Positions 25,553-34,858 of a stretch of DNA of 64,000 nucleotides are shown piece by piece. Made by a program: the position numbers and the translations under genes. Origin of the DNA: Aneurinibacillus sp. Ricciae_BoGa-3 (GTDB lineage: Bacteria; Bacillota; Bacilli; Aneurinibacillales; Aneurinibacillaceae); contig NZ_CP116887.1 of the NCBI RefSeq assembly GCF_028421645.1, positions 1,862,001 through 1,926,000 on the forward strand. The letters are read 5' to 3'. The first letter of the stretch is position 1. Each line of letters starts with the position of its first letter. Below the pieces are notes generated by a model. It ran no database searches. It was not told the origin of the DNA and saw nothing but the letters and a program-made list of their open reading frames with translations.

Positions 25553-28211
25553 ACATACACCGATGATGGAGCAGTATTTAAGCATTAAAGAACAGTATCA
25601 AGACGCCTTCTTATTTTTTAGGCTCGGCGACTTTTATGAACTGTTTTTTGAGGATGCGGTGAAGGCTGCCCAGGAACTTGAAATTACACTGACCGGACGC
25701 GGCGGGGGAGCGGAAGAGCGCATACCGATGTGCGGTGTCCCCTACCACTCGGTCGATACATATATTGCGCAGTTGATTGACAAAGGCTATAAAGTAGCGA
25801 TATGCGAACAGATGGAAGACCCTAAGCAGGCCAAAGGTGTCGTGAAGCGTGAAGTCACACGCCTGATTACCCCGGGAACGGTAATGGAAGGGAATTTTCT
25901 CACGGATAAAGAGAACAATTATCTTGTGGCGGTTTATGCTGTGGATGGGGCGGCTGCGCTTGCTGCCTGTGATATTTCAACCGGGGAATTTTATCTGACA
26001 GAAGTGGATAGCGAGACGGCGCTTCTCGATGAAATTCTGCGGTATAATCCTTCTGAAGTCATCGATTGTTCACAAATCAATCGATTTTCATTGAAGGACA
26101 TGCTTGCACCCCACCCTATTGTTTTAACGTTTGTGTCGGCTCCCGAAGCAGATGGGGGAGTCGATTATGATGAACAACTGGCCAGGCATTTCAATGAAGT
26201 GGCAGGAGCGGGGCATTGCTCTGGCAACATGCTGCGGGCAACGCTTGGGCTTTTGGCTTATCTAAAAGAGACCCAGAAGCGTACCATGGATCACCTTCAC
26301 CGGATTGAGCTGTACGAGCCAGCTGCGTATATGGTGCTTGATCAGTTCACCCGCCGTAACTTAGAGCTTGTTGAAACGATCCGCGATATGTCCAGGAAAG
26401 GCTCGCTGCTTTGGATGCTGGATCAGACGTCTACAGCCATGGGAGGGCGGCTTTTGCGCCGCTGGGTAGACAGACCGCTGCTTTCAAAGGCAGCCATTGA
26501 GAAGCGTCAGCAGGCGGTTGAAGTTCTCTACCATGAGTGGCTGGCGCGGGAAGAGATACGCCGAGCTCTAAAGGAAGTATATGACTTGGAGCGGCTGGCC
26601 GGGCGCATAGCATACGGTTCCGCAAGCGCGCGTGATTTGATCCAGCTTAAATCCTCCCTGTTGGCCATACCTGCACTCAAACAGCAGCTGGAAGATATCG
26701 CCACAACGTCCAACTCTCTGCAGGAAATCACCGCACAGCTTGATGCGTGCCCGGATATTGTGGAGATCATTGACCAGGGGATAACGGACGATCCGCCCCT
26801 TGCTTTAAAAGAGGGCGGCCTAATCAAAGATGGTTATGACGAATATCTGGATAGACTCCGCACAGCAAGCCGTGATGGCAAGCAGTGGATTGCCAGTCTT
26901 GAAAAACAGGAGCGGGAGGCAACTGGAATCCGATCGCTTAAAGTCGGCTATAACAAAGTGTTTGGCTACTATATCGAAGTGACCCGGGCAAACCTGGCTG
27001 CACTCCCTGAAGGTCGCTATGAGAGAAAGCAAACGCTGGCCAATGCGGAGCGCTTTATTACGCCTGAATTAAAAGAAAAGGAAGCTCTTATACTGGAAGC
27101 GGATGAGAAGCGTACGGAATTAGAATACCAGCTGTTTGTCGAAATACGCGACAAAATAGCGGGGCAGGTTAAACGCCTTCAGGATTTAGCTCTGCAGGTT
27201 GCGGCCGTTGACGTTATCCAATCATTGGCGGCATTGGCGCAGGAAAGAAGCTATACAAAACCAGCCATCGTTGAAGACGGCCGCGTGGAAATCGCAGATG
27301 GACGGCATCCGGTTGTTGAAACGGTTGTAGCTGAGCAATCTTTTGTGCCAAACGACACGCACCTACTCGCCGACGGACAGCAGATGATGCTCATAACCGG
27401 GCCAAACATGGCAGGCAAAAGCACGTACATGAGACAGGTGGCACTCATTATGATCATGGCGCAGCTGGGCAGTTTTGTCCCGGCACAGAAGGCTGTAATC
27501 ACGCCGGTGGACCGCATTTTCACCCGCATCGGAGCAGCGGATGACCTGGTAGGCGGGCAGAGTACATTCATGGTGGAGATGAAGGAGATCGAGGTTACAT
27601 TAAGGAATGCAAATGCACGGAGCCTTGTCATTATTGACGAGCTAGGACGCGGCACTTCCACATCCGAAGGCATGTCTATCGCCCAGGCTGTGATTGAATA
27701 TTTACACGATGATGTCGGGTGCAAAACGCTGGTATCCACCCACTACCATGAGCTGTCGCATCTGGAGGACACCCTGGACAATTTGAAGAACTACCACATG
27801 GCTGTTGAAGAATCAGGAGATAGTGTAGTGTTTTTGCGAAAGCTTATTGCGGGTCCGGCGGATAAGAGTTACGGCATATACTGCGCACAAATAGCCGGTA
27901 TCCCTGACCGTGTAATTCAGCGGGCCAATCATCTGCTTGAAGAATTTGTCGGAAGCTCCGAGGGGGGAGCGCATCGCCTGGCGGCAAACGAAACCGCGGC
28001 ATTTCAAAGTGAGCCCCAACAGCTGGATTTATTCGGTACAATAGAGGAGCCGGCTAGCACAACAGAGCCAGCCTATAGTAATGAACGGAACGGACAAAGC
28101 AGTGTGGAGAGCCAAATAGTAAAGAAATTAAAGGATGCGGATTTAATGGCCATGACGCCACTGGATGCCATTAATTTCGTTTTTGAATTAAAAAAACAGT
28201 TAGCGAAGTAG
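25545..28211 (+). CDS. mutS: DNA mismatch repair protein MutS
   Basis: 888 residues, full length. The mismatch-binding domain has the F-x-E motif in RLGDFYELFFEDA (about residues 28-40), then the connector, core and clamp domains, and the ATPase with Walker A GPNMAGKST (about 622-630), Walker B and signature (IIDELGRGTSTSEG) and the THYHEL motif. The C-terminus carries the short dimerisation/beta-clamp tail (QLDLFG, then LKDADLMAMTPLDAINFVFEL). AGGAGAGAG precedes ATG 25545. mutL normally follows directly but here lies 1.7 kb away. Confidence 0.97.
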   Translation: MAKHTPMMEQYLSIKEQYQDAFLFFRLGDFYELFFEDAVKAAQELEITLTGRGGGAEERIPMCGVPYHSVDTYIAQLIDKGYKVAICEQMEDPKQAKGVVKREVTRLITPGTVMEGNFLTDKENNYLVAVYAVDGAAALAACDISTGEFYLTEVDSETALLDEILRYNPSEVIDCSQINRFSLKDMLAPHPIVLTFVSAPEADGGVDYDEQLARHFNEVAGAGHCSGNMLRATLGLLAYLKETQKRTMDHLHRIELYEPAAYMVLDQFTRRNLELVETIRDMSRKGSLLWMLDQTSTAMGGRLLRRWVDRPLLSKAAIEKRQQAVEVLYHEWLAREEIRRALKEVYDLERLAGRIAYGSASARDLIQLKSSLLAIPALKQQLEDIATTSNSLQEITAQLDACPDIVEIIDQGITDDPPLALKEGGLIKDGYDEYLDRLRTASRDGKQWIASLEKQEREATGIRSLKVGYNKVFGYYIEVTRANLAALPEGRYERKQTLANAERFITPELKEKEALILEADEKRTELEYQLFVEIRDKIAGQVKRLQDLALQVAAVDVIQSLAALAQERSYTKPAIVEDGRVEIADGRHPVVETVVAEQSFVPNDTHLLADGQQMMLITGPNMAGKSTYMRQVALIMIMAQLGSFVPAQKAVITPVDRIFTRIGAADDLVGGQSTFMVEMKEIEVTLRNANARSLVIIDELGRGTSTSEGMSIAQAVIEYLHDDVGCKTLVSTHYHELSHLEDTLDNLKNYHMAVEESGDSVVFLRKLIAGPADKSYGIYCAQIAGIPDRVIQRANHLLEEFVGSSEGGAHRLAANETAAFQSEPQQLDLFGTIEEPASTTEPAYSNERNGQSSVESQIVKKLKDADLMAMTPLDAINFVFELKKQLAK

Positions 28212-28233
28212 ACCCTTTCTTGCCCTTGCAGCT

Positions 28234-28707
28234 GTGGGAATGAGCATAACTTACTTTCCCGCGCTGCATCATGCGTGGTCACCGGTGAGTAAATTACGGA
28301 AGCTTATACAGGGGTTTGCCAGATGGAATTCAGACTGGTATTTGAACATTGCCATCCATGGTTACCCGAAAGACAAAAGTGCCGCCTTTTTCCCGCTATA
28401 CCCATACTTAACACGCTACGCGGGCCAAGTAATAAATATCGTTTTCCATGACTATAAGTGGTCTCTTATGAAATTGGAATTTGAGCATTGGCTGTATATG
28501 TTTTTTGGGCTTCTAATTCCGATGAGTTCCATTAGCGGCGGGGTATTAATGAGCATGCCACGCTATGTGATCGTGCTATTTCCTGGATTCATTTGTATGG
28601 CGTACTTACTCAAAATGCGATACCTGGAGACCTCTTATTTTATCTTTAGCATCCTGCTTTATTTGTTCTACATGGTCAGGTTTGCGAATGAATACTGGGT
28701 CGCGTAG
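28234..28707 (+). pseudogene. Membrane mannosyltransferase (PIG-V/Gpi18-like), collapsed remnant
   Basis: The reading joins an N-terminal piece typical of the family (RWNSDWYLNIAIHGYP, then FFPLYPYLTRYAG) to a C-terminal piece (EFEHWLYMFFGLLIPMSS, then MPRYVIVLFPGFICMAYLL). Intact relatives have about 400 residues with many membrane helices; here only about 157 remain, so about 200 from the middle are missing. No ribosome site lies before the first ATG. I call it a relic after internal deletion. Confidence 0.7.
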
Positions 28708-28759
28708 CCTTCTAGCTTAGTTTAATTGCCGTTCTTGTCTTGGTCAAAAAGCGCGAAAA

Positions 28760-29632
28760 TTGGACAACATGTATTTCCCTTACAACTGGCAGAATATACG
28801 ATTTTATTCAATTTCTACAGATACCCTGCCTGCTGGAAGATATAAAATTATTATCTCTTATACGGCTTTAAACTATGATCAATATCCCGGCCTTAGCAAT
28901 CCCGCTGCCCTTGCTTTTGTAGCTGACATTTCTGCGTCATCAGCAGTAACACCAATGGCCGTATTTAACCAAACACAAGGCACTTTTTATCCAACAATAC
29001 CCAGTGCTGTAGCAGACGCGCACAATAATGATGTCTTACTGGTATTACCTGGAACTATTAACCAATCTACGCAAGTCGTTATCAATATACCGTTAACGTT
29101 ACAAGGGTTACCAGGTAGTCGTATCGTATTAACGGCCGACACAATTTTATTTCTGGTTGTAGGAAACAATATTACACTTGAAAATTTAACTATTACAAGC
29201 GATGTTCCAAAGGAATTTATACAAATTGGAGGCAACAATAACAGAATTCTAAACAATACAATATTTGGTCCTCCACAACAACTACCAATGATCAATTGGG
29301 TCGTAAATCGAGCCGTAGTCCCACAAGCAAACAATGCAAATAACTTAATAGTAAAAGGTAATAATTTCCATTCATTACGTACTGGAATGTATCTAAATCC
29401 AGGAACGAATGGTAATATAACTAACAATGTTGTTTTTAACACAAAAGGTGGATTTTTAGTGGATAATGCTAGTTTTGTATTACAAGGAAACTCATGGGAT
29501 AATCCCGCTAATGAATTCGATATTGTTCTTTTTGCTAGCACTCCTTGTAATAGTCCACTCTACGACCCAACGACTACCTTAAGTGCAAATAATAATGGTG
29601 CAACTATTTCCGATCAAAGAGTTTGTTCATAA
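28760..29632 (+). pseudogene. 5'-truncated surface protein with right-handed beta-helix
   Basis: The open frame (TTG 28760 or ATG 28769) has no ribosome site. Its first 50 residues (NWQNIRFYSISTDTLPAG, then NPAALAFVADI) match the last 50 of the intact protein at 48494-49123 (NWLNIRHYSNASDAVPVG, NPAALAFTADI), so about 150 N-terminal residues are missing. Residues 75-290 form a right-handed parallel beta-helix of the NosD/pectate-lyase kind (NNITLENLTI, NNRILNNTIF, NNLIVKGNNFHS). The junction with the mannosyltransferase relic is probably the scar of a deletion. Probably not expressed in its original form; it could still be translated from an internal start. Confidence 0.65.
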
Positions 29633-29645
29633 TAAAATGCAGTTG

Positions 29646-29683
29646 AAAACAACCTCCCGATTGTTTTGGGAGGTTGTTTTCAT
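29646..29683 (+). terminator. Rho-independent terminator after the beta-helix gene
   Basis: AAAACAACCTCCC (29646-29658) and GGGAGGTTGTTTT (29668-29680), perfect 13-bp stem, then CAT. The stretch from here to mutL (29684-29940) holds nothing else that I can support. Confidence 0.85.
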
Positions 29684-29940
29684 ATCAGCCATATTGGACG
29701 TTCCTTACTGACGGAAACCAGCTAATTAAACAAGATACTATTTAGTTTAAAAAGCGAAACATGAGCACCCGTTTTACATCTTACATATGTTTTACATAGA
29801 TTTCGAAGAATAAAGCACCTTATTTTATATAAACAAGGACTTATGAATAAAGAAACTGCGTCTTATATTTAGCAAGGAGTAGCACACCTGACATCTGGCC
29901 GTAATCATGGTACGATTAAGGGTGAAAAGGAGGGGATTTA

Positions 29941-31971
29941 GTGGCTGCGATACATATAATGGACGAACAGTTGGCCAACTTAATTGCCGCCGGCGAAGTG
30001 GTGGAGCGGCCTTCCTCTGTAGTAAAAGAATTGGTGGAAAACTCAATAGATGCTGGAAGTACCCGCATTGAAATACACCTGGAGGAAGGCGGGCTCGCCT
30101 CCATCCGAATTAAAGACAACGGGATCGGCATGGACCGGGATGACTGCCGCCTGGCATTTGAGCGGCATGCCACAAGCAAGTTGAAGCGCGCGCGCGACCT
30201 TTCGCATATACGCACTCTTGGTTTTCGCGGAGAGGCAATCCCGAGCATTGCGGCCGTTTCACGAATGGAAGTCATTAGCACCGCTGAGGGTGCGCCGGCT
30301 GGAACCCGGATTTTTCGGGTGGCGGACCGGGAAGAAGCTTGCGAACCCGCTGCTTTTCCACGCGGAACTGAGATTAAGGTATATGACTTATTTTTTAATA
30401 CACCTGCCCGTTTAAAATATATGAAATCCATTCAGACCGAGATTGGCCATGTTTCTGACGTGATTAACAGGTTAGCCTTATCGCATCCGGAAATCGCTTT
30501 TCTCTTAACGCATAATGATAAGCAAATCTTAAAAACATCCGGAGACGGCCAAGTGCTTCATGTCATCTCAGCCATTTACGGCCTAAACCTGGCCAAAAAT
30601 ATGGTTGCAATACAAGCGGAATCCCTGGATTATACCCTTTCCGGCTTTATAGCAAAACCCGAATTTACACGCGCAAACCGTTCCTATATCTCTACCATTA
30701 TCAATGGCCGCTACATTCGCAATATCGGGCTTGCCAACGCTGTATTGCGTGGTTATCATACTCTCTTGCCGATCAACCGCTTCCCTGTCGTAGTGCTGGC
30801 GGTGGATATGGATCCGACACTTGTCGATGTAAACGTGCATCCAGCCAAACTCGAGGTTCGGTTTAGCAAAGAGCAGGAGCTTTATAGCTTTGTCGAACAG
30901 GAGGTAAGAAGTGTATGGGGCAGACAGCGGCTCATTCCTGAGCCTGGCAGAGATGTCCGCCGTGGCCAACCCGAGTGGAAAAATCAGAAGCAGGAAGCAA
31001 TTGATTGGTCCTTGCTGGTTCCGTCGAAGTCTTCCCCATCCCTTGAAATAAGCATGACTTCGGAGGCACCAACAAAGATTGGGGCACAGCCCAATGAGCA
31101 AAGTACGTTTAATACACAAAAAAGTCCACAGGCAAAACAACAGCAAGTAGCTTCCGGTTATGTAAAAAGGTTAGAAGACACCTGGCAAACCCAGGTAGCC
31201 CGCGAAACACAGGAAACCCTAGAAACACAGGAAACCCGAGAAATAGAGGAAACACAGGAAACAGAGGAATCCCGTGAAACCCAAGAGACTAACGTGTATG
31301 AAGTGGATGAACGAGAGCAACTTGTGCAGGAGTTTCCGCAAGTTCAAGCCTCAACTGAAAATGAGGTGCAACCCGGAGAAGTATTGAGAGTGCCAGAAAT
31401 GTACCCAATGGCGCAACTGCATGGCACCTATATTTTGGCTCAAAACCAGGATGGCATGTATATGATTGACCAGCACGCTGCACAGGAGCGGATCTTCTAT
31501 GAGTTTTTCCTTGGCAAACTGCATGATGACACAATAGAAAGCCAGGATCTTCTGCTGCCCATTACGCTTGATTTAACGAAAGCGGAGGCGCTTGCGGTGG
31601 AAGAAAACACCGACAAATTCAGCAGGGTAGGGGTTTATCTGGAGCCTTTCGGTTCCAACAGTTACATGATCCGATCCCATCCACGCTGGCTGCCAAAAGG
31701 AGAAGAAGAGTCGATTCTCCGTGAAATGGTGGACATGGTTGTAAAACAGAAGAAGGAAATCGATGTGGTTAAACTGCGGGAAGCGGCTGCCATTACGATG
31801 TCCTGCAAAGCTGCGATTAAAGCCAATCGCTATTTAACACATGCGGAAATGGAGGCGCTCATTCAACGCTTGCGTCGCACAACGAGTCCATTTACTTGCC
31901 CGCATGGAAGGCCAATTATCGTTCATTTCTCCACCTATGATATTGAAAAGATGTTCAAGCGCGTAATGTAA
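29941..31971 (+). CDS. mutL: DNA mismatch repair protein MutL
   Basis: 676 residues, GTG start behind AAAAGGAGGGG. The GHKL ATPase motifs are present: ENSIDAG (about residues 34-40), KDNGIGM, GFRGEAIPSI, FFNTPARLKY and the DVNVHPAKLEV end of the transducer domain. After an unusual Glu/Thr-rich linker (about 415-445) comes the C-terminal endonuclease domain with DQHAAQERIFYEF (about 507-519), SCKAAIKANR and CPHGRPI. The DQHA(x)2E(x)4E nick site predicts endonuclease activity, as in MutL of organisms lacking MutH. Confidence 0.96.
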   Translation: MAAIHIMDEQLANLIAAGEVVERPSSVVKELVENSIDAGSTRIEIHLEEGGLASIRIKDNGIGMDRDDCRLAFERHATSKLKRARDLSHIRTLGFRGEAIPSIAAVSRMEVISTAEGAPAGTRIFRVADREEACEPAAFPRGTEIKVYDLFFNTPARLKYMKSIQTEIGHVSDVINRLALSHPEIAFLLTHNDKQILKTSGDGQVLHVISAIYGLNLAKNMVAIQAESLDYTLSGFIAKPEFTRANRSYISTIINGRYIRNIGLANAVLRGYHTLLPINRFPVVVLAVDMDPTLVDVNVHPAKLEVRFSKEQELYSFVEQEVRSVWGRQRLIPEPGRDVRRGQPEWKNQKQEAIDWSLLVPSKSSPSLEISMTSEAPTKIGAQPNEQSTFNTQKSPQAKQQQVASGYVKRLEDTWQTQVARETQETLETQETREIEETQETEESRETQETNVYEVDEREQLVQEFPQVQASTENEVQPGEVLRVPEMYPMAQLHGTYILAQNQDGMYMIDQHAAQERIFYEFFLGKLHDDTIESQDLLLPITLDLTKAEALAVEENTDKFSRVGVYLEPFGSNSYMIRSHPRWLPKGEEESILREMVDMVVKQKKEIDVVKLREAAAITMSCKAAIKANRYLTHAEMEALIQRLRRTTSPFTCPHGRPIIVHFSTYDIEKMFKRVM

Positions 31972-31998
31972 ACAAATGGTATTCAATAGCTAAATCGA

Positions 31999-32047
31999 AG
32001 CGGAAAACTCCTGTTACGCCAGGAGTTTTCCGCTTTTTTTTTTTTTT
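31999..32047 (+). terminator. Strong rho-independent terminator after mutL
   Basis: AGCGGAAAACTCCTG (31999-32013) and CAGGAGTTTTCCGCT (32020-32034): perfect 15-bp stem, 6-base loop, then 13 T. It marks the border between the core region and the lower-GC surface locus. Confidence 0.93.
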
Positions 32048-32169
32048 CTGAGTGCAAAGCACTTAAAAACTTCTTTTTCTCACTGGTCTATTTTACAACA
32101 GTATCTCTAGTTTTCTGTTTCTAACTGCAAAGCAGATGCATAAGATGCAAAGGAAAGGGAGCCTACTGC

Positions 32170-33780
32170 ATGAGAATCAGTATTTTGAGGAGCAATAGTT
32201 CTACTATTAATATTTTAACCATTTACGTTCTCCAATCTTTCAGTAAAGGATGCGAAAACATGGGTAATGAGTGGGACAAAAAATTCTTTGGCTGTTCTAA
32301 ATCAAATAAGAATAATTCACTTTCTAATAAGGAAAATTCGGAATTCAAAAGGGAAAATATAGAATCAAGTGAGGAAAATTTGGATAACATTGTGATTGCC
32401 AAGCCTGCTGGAAGTTTATCTCATGCAGAAGAAATAAACAGTAATGCTTATGGATTTAATTCGTATGCGGAGGGATTAGGTACATTAGCAAGTAACTCAT
32501 ATTCGCATGCGGAAGGGAATGTTACCATGGCGACTGGGTTTGCTTCGCATGCGGAAGGGGAGGGAAATACGTCTAGCGGTGAGTTCTCACATGCAGAGGG
32601 CGGGGGTGCAGATCCATACGGTAATTCCGCCCCTAACTTAGCTAGTGGATCGTCTTCACACGCGGAAGGTGTTGGTACAACAGCAAGTGGGTTTGCTTCG
32701 CATACAGAAGGCGGTACTGAGGATATAACGTTGTATCTAGGTCCCGTTGCTAGCGGAGACTTTTCCCATGCGGAGGGACAAAGTACAACAGCCAGTGGTG
32801 AGGGAGCCCATGCAGAAGGCCGACAAACAACAGCCAGTGGCTCAGGTTCTCACGCGGAGGGATTTAATACAACTGCGAGTGGTAAGGCAACCCATGCAGA
32901 GGGACACCAAACACTTTCGAGTGGATTTGCTTCCCATGCGGAAGGTGCCGGCACTTTTGCAATCGGGCATTTTTCCCATTCCGAGGGGCAGAGCACCACA
33001 GCCAGTGGATTTGCTTCCCATGCACAAGGTGCCTGTACTCGAGCGCGAGCGAATTTTTCCCATTCTGAGGGTGTCAATACTATTGTAAATCCCGCTCATA
33101 CAGGTTCCTCTATTATGGGTCAGAATGGCGTTACAAGATTCCCTTTTTCCTGGCATCTAGCAAATGGTTTTGTCGTCGGTCCACCATTAAACGCGGCTGT
33201 TATCGAAGGAACTACCGGAAATCTCTATCTGGACGGAACGGTCGTCGCTCCTGCTGCTGGGGACTATGCTGAAATGTTTGAAACGATTGATGGCAATTCA
33301 ATTGATGCTGGATATTTTGTTACTTTAGACGGTGAGGGTGATAAAATACGAAAAGCCCATGCTCACGATGAATATATCCTTGGCGTGGTCAGTGCAAGGC
33401 CAGCAATGATCGCTGATGCCAGTGATTTGCGCTGGCATAACCTATTCCAAACAGATGACTGGGGCAGAGTTCAATATAACGAGGTGATTATACCTGAAAG
33501 AAGAGATGAAAAAGGGAATGTCATTTCTCCTCAGGTTAAAAAAATGGAACCCATCTTAAACCCTTCGTACGATCCTTCGCAAACATATATACCTCGCAGG
33601 CATAGGCCGGAATGGGTCGCTGTTGGTATAGTTGGTAAATTATTAGTGCGTGATGATGGAACATGTGAACCAAATGGATATTGTAAACCAAATGATGAAG
33701 GAGTGGCAACAGCTTCCCGTAATGGCTATAGAGTGATGAAGCGGGTAGGGGACAATCAAATCCAAATTTTTATTAAATAA
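32170..33780 (+). CDS. YadA-head-like repeat protein with C-terminal peptidase G2 (autoproteolytic) domain
   Basis: 536 residues. After a Ser/Asn/Lys/Glu-rich start come about 15 tandem 14-residue repeats of the form SHAEGxxTTASGxx (about residues 77-310), the left-handed beta-roll of trimeric YadA-type adhesin heads. Then follows LYLDGTVVAPAAGDYAEMFE (about 350) and a 180-residue domain (GDYAEMFE..., EYILGVVSARP, WVAVGIVGKLLVRDDG) resembling the Peptidase_G2 / intramolecular-chaperone autoprocessing domain found in phage appendages and Bacillus surface proteins. No signal peptide or cell-wall anchor is visible. ATG 32170 has AAGGGAG at 8 bases; ATG 32260 with AAAGGA is a possible alternative. 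Placement before a glycosylation cluster suggests a spore-surface trimer, possibly a sugar acceptor. Confidence 0.8.
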   Translation: MRISILRSNSSTINILTIYVLQSFSKGCENMGNEWDKKFFGCSKSNKNNSLSNKENSEFKRENIESSEENLDNIVIAKPAGSLSHAEEINSNAYGFNSYAEGLGTLASNSYSHAEGNVTMATGFASHAEGEGNTSSGEFSHAEGGGADPYGNSAPNLASGSSSHAEGVGTTASGFASHTEGGTEDITLYLGPVASGDFSHAEGQSTTASGEGAHAEGRQTTASGSGSHAEGFNTTASGKATHAEGHQTLSSGFASHAEGAGTFAIGHFSHSEGQSTTASGFASHAQGACTRARANFSHSEGVNTIVNPAHTGSSIMGQNGVTRFPFSWHLANGFVVGPPLNAAVIEGTTGNLYLDGTVVAPAAGDYAEMFETIDGNSIDAGYFVTLDGEGDKIRKAHAHDEYILGVVSARPAMIADASDLRWHNLFQTDDWGRVQYNEVIIPERRDEKGNVISPQVKKMEPILNPSYDPSQTYIPRRHRPEWVAVGIVGKLLVRDDGTCEPNGYCKPNDEGVATASRNGYRVMKRVGDNQIQIFIK

Positions 33781-34086
33781 TGAGCGAGCCCTCTAGTTTA
33801 CAACTTCGAATTGTGTTGCTTATTTCGTCCAAGCAAATATGCTACCCTATTTTTGCGAACTTGCATCCTCAACATTCACCCCTAGGAATTATCCTACGTA
33901 CAATGCCATAAGGTACCATAACTTGTAATGGTAAGCAGATGCAGCGCAATTGTAACCTGCGACTCTTCTTTTGATGTTGCAATCAAACCTTCTTGAGAAA
34001 TTAATTCGTTCTATTTGTTCACAAAACTGACCGTGATAGTCAAGGGTGTTCTAACGTGGATAAAAAGAGTGAAAGGGAACTGGTTT
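33781..34086 (+). other. Intergenic stretch before the glycosylation cluster
   Basis: 306 bases without a supported gene or terminator. CATAAGGTA (33907-33915) matches the sigma-K -10 CATAnnnTA, but no AC at the right distance for a -35 is convincing. Promoter of the cluster probably lies here. Confidence 0.3.
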
Positions 34087-34833
34087 ATGTTAGATATTAT
34101 TATTGTTAATTATAACACCCGAGAGTTAACAATGGATTGTATTAAATCAATCTTAGGTCATACTTCGGTTCCATTTAAGTTGTTCGTAGTGGATAACGGA
34201 TCAACAGATGGGTCGGTAGACATGATTGCAACAAAGTTTCCTGAGGTTACGGTTATTCGTAATTCGGTTAATGAAGGGTATGCGAAAGCATGCAATAAAG
34301 GAGCATTGGCGGGTGACAATCACTTCATTGTATTTCTCAATAGTGATACTAAATTTATTAAATCCGATTGGGCTCAATGTATGATAAGGGTTTTTGAAGA
34401 GGATCCGAAAGTAGCTGTAGCAGCGCCAAAACTGATAAATCAGGATGGCCTGATCACTGGATGCGGGGTGGTTGGTACCAATGCTAATCCCAATGTAAGA
34501 GGATGGTTAGAGCCGGATTCTCCAGATAAATATAATGAAAAGATTGAGTGCGTAAGTGTTTGTGGAGCCTGCATGATGATTAAGAGAGAGAATATTAAGC
34601 AACTTGGATTGTTGGATGAAAGATATCCTTTTTATTTTGAGGAGACCGATTACTGTTACAACGCAAGAGATAAAGGTTTCAAAGTAGTCTATACCCCTTG
34701 TACAGTTGTTTATCACTATCATCAGGGAAGTTCGAAAAATTATTCAAAACTTGCACAATGGGCAGGAATAGGCAAAAAAATTTTTGATACAAAGTGGGCC
34801 CATATGATGAATGATGAAAGAGTTTACGGTTAA
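34087..34833 (+). CDS. Glycosyltransferase family 2
   Basis: 248 residues from ATG 34087 (AAAGGGAAC upstream); the 24 residues gained by starting at 34015 do not look like family sequence. GT-A fold motifs: IIIVNYNTREL at the start, VVDNGSTDGS (about residues 31-40), the metal-binding LNSDT (about 87-91) and FEETDYCYNARDKGF (about 188-202) as acceptor-side motif. It resembles rhamnosyl- and other family 2 transferases that act on cytoplasmic acceptors. It opens the dTDP-rhamnose operon, as spsA does in the B. subtilis spore polysaccharide locus. Confidence 0.88.
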   Translation: MLDIIIVNYNTRELTMDCIKSILGHTSVPFKLFVVDNGSTDGSVDMIATKFPEVTVIRNSVNEGYAKACNKGALAGDNHFIVFLNSDTKFIKSDWAQCMIRVFEEDPKVAVAAPKLINQDGLITGCGVVGTNANPNVRGWLEPDSPDKYNEKIECVSVCGACMMIKRENIKQLGLLDERYPFYFEETDYCYNARDKGFKVVYTPCTVVYHYHQGSSKNYSKLAQWAGIGKKIFDTKWAHMMNDERVYG

Positions 34834-34858
34834 AGGATAGAGATGAGAGGTGAAAGTT

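Noticed and set aside
26820-27739. Long minus-strand frames inside mutS
   Set aside because: Shadows of the real gene caused by codon bias; no starts or ribosome sites of their own.
32400-33110. CRISPR-like periodic repeats in the 32-33 kb gene
   Set aside because: The period is in-frame protein repeat (14 residues) with codon-level variation, not identical DNA repeats with unique spacers.
32842-33156. Minus-strand frames across the YadA-like repeats
   Set aside because: Open only because the repeat DNA is periodic; the coding strand has recognisable domains on both sides.
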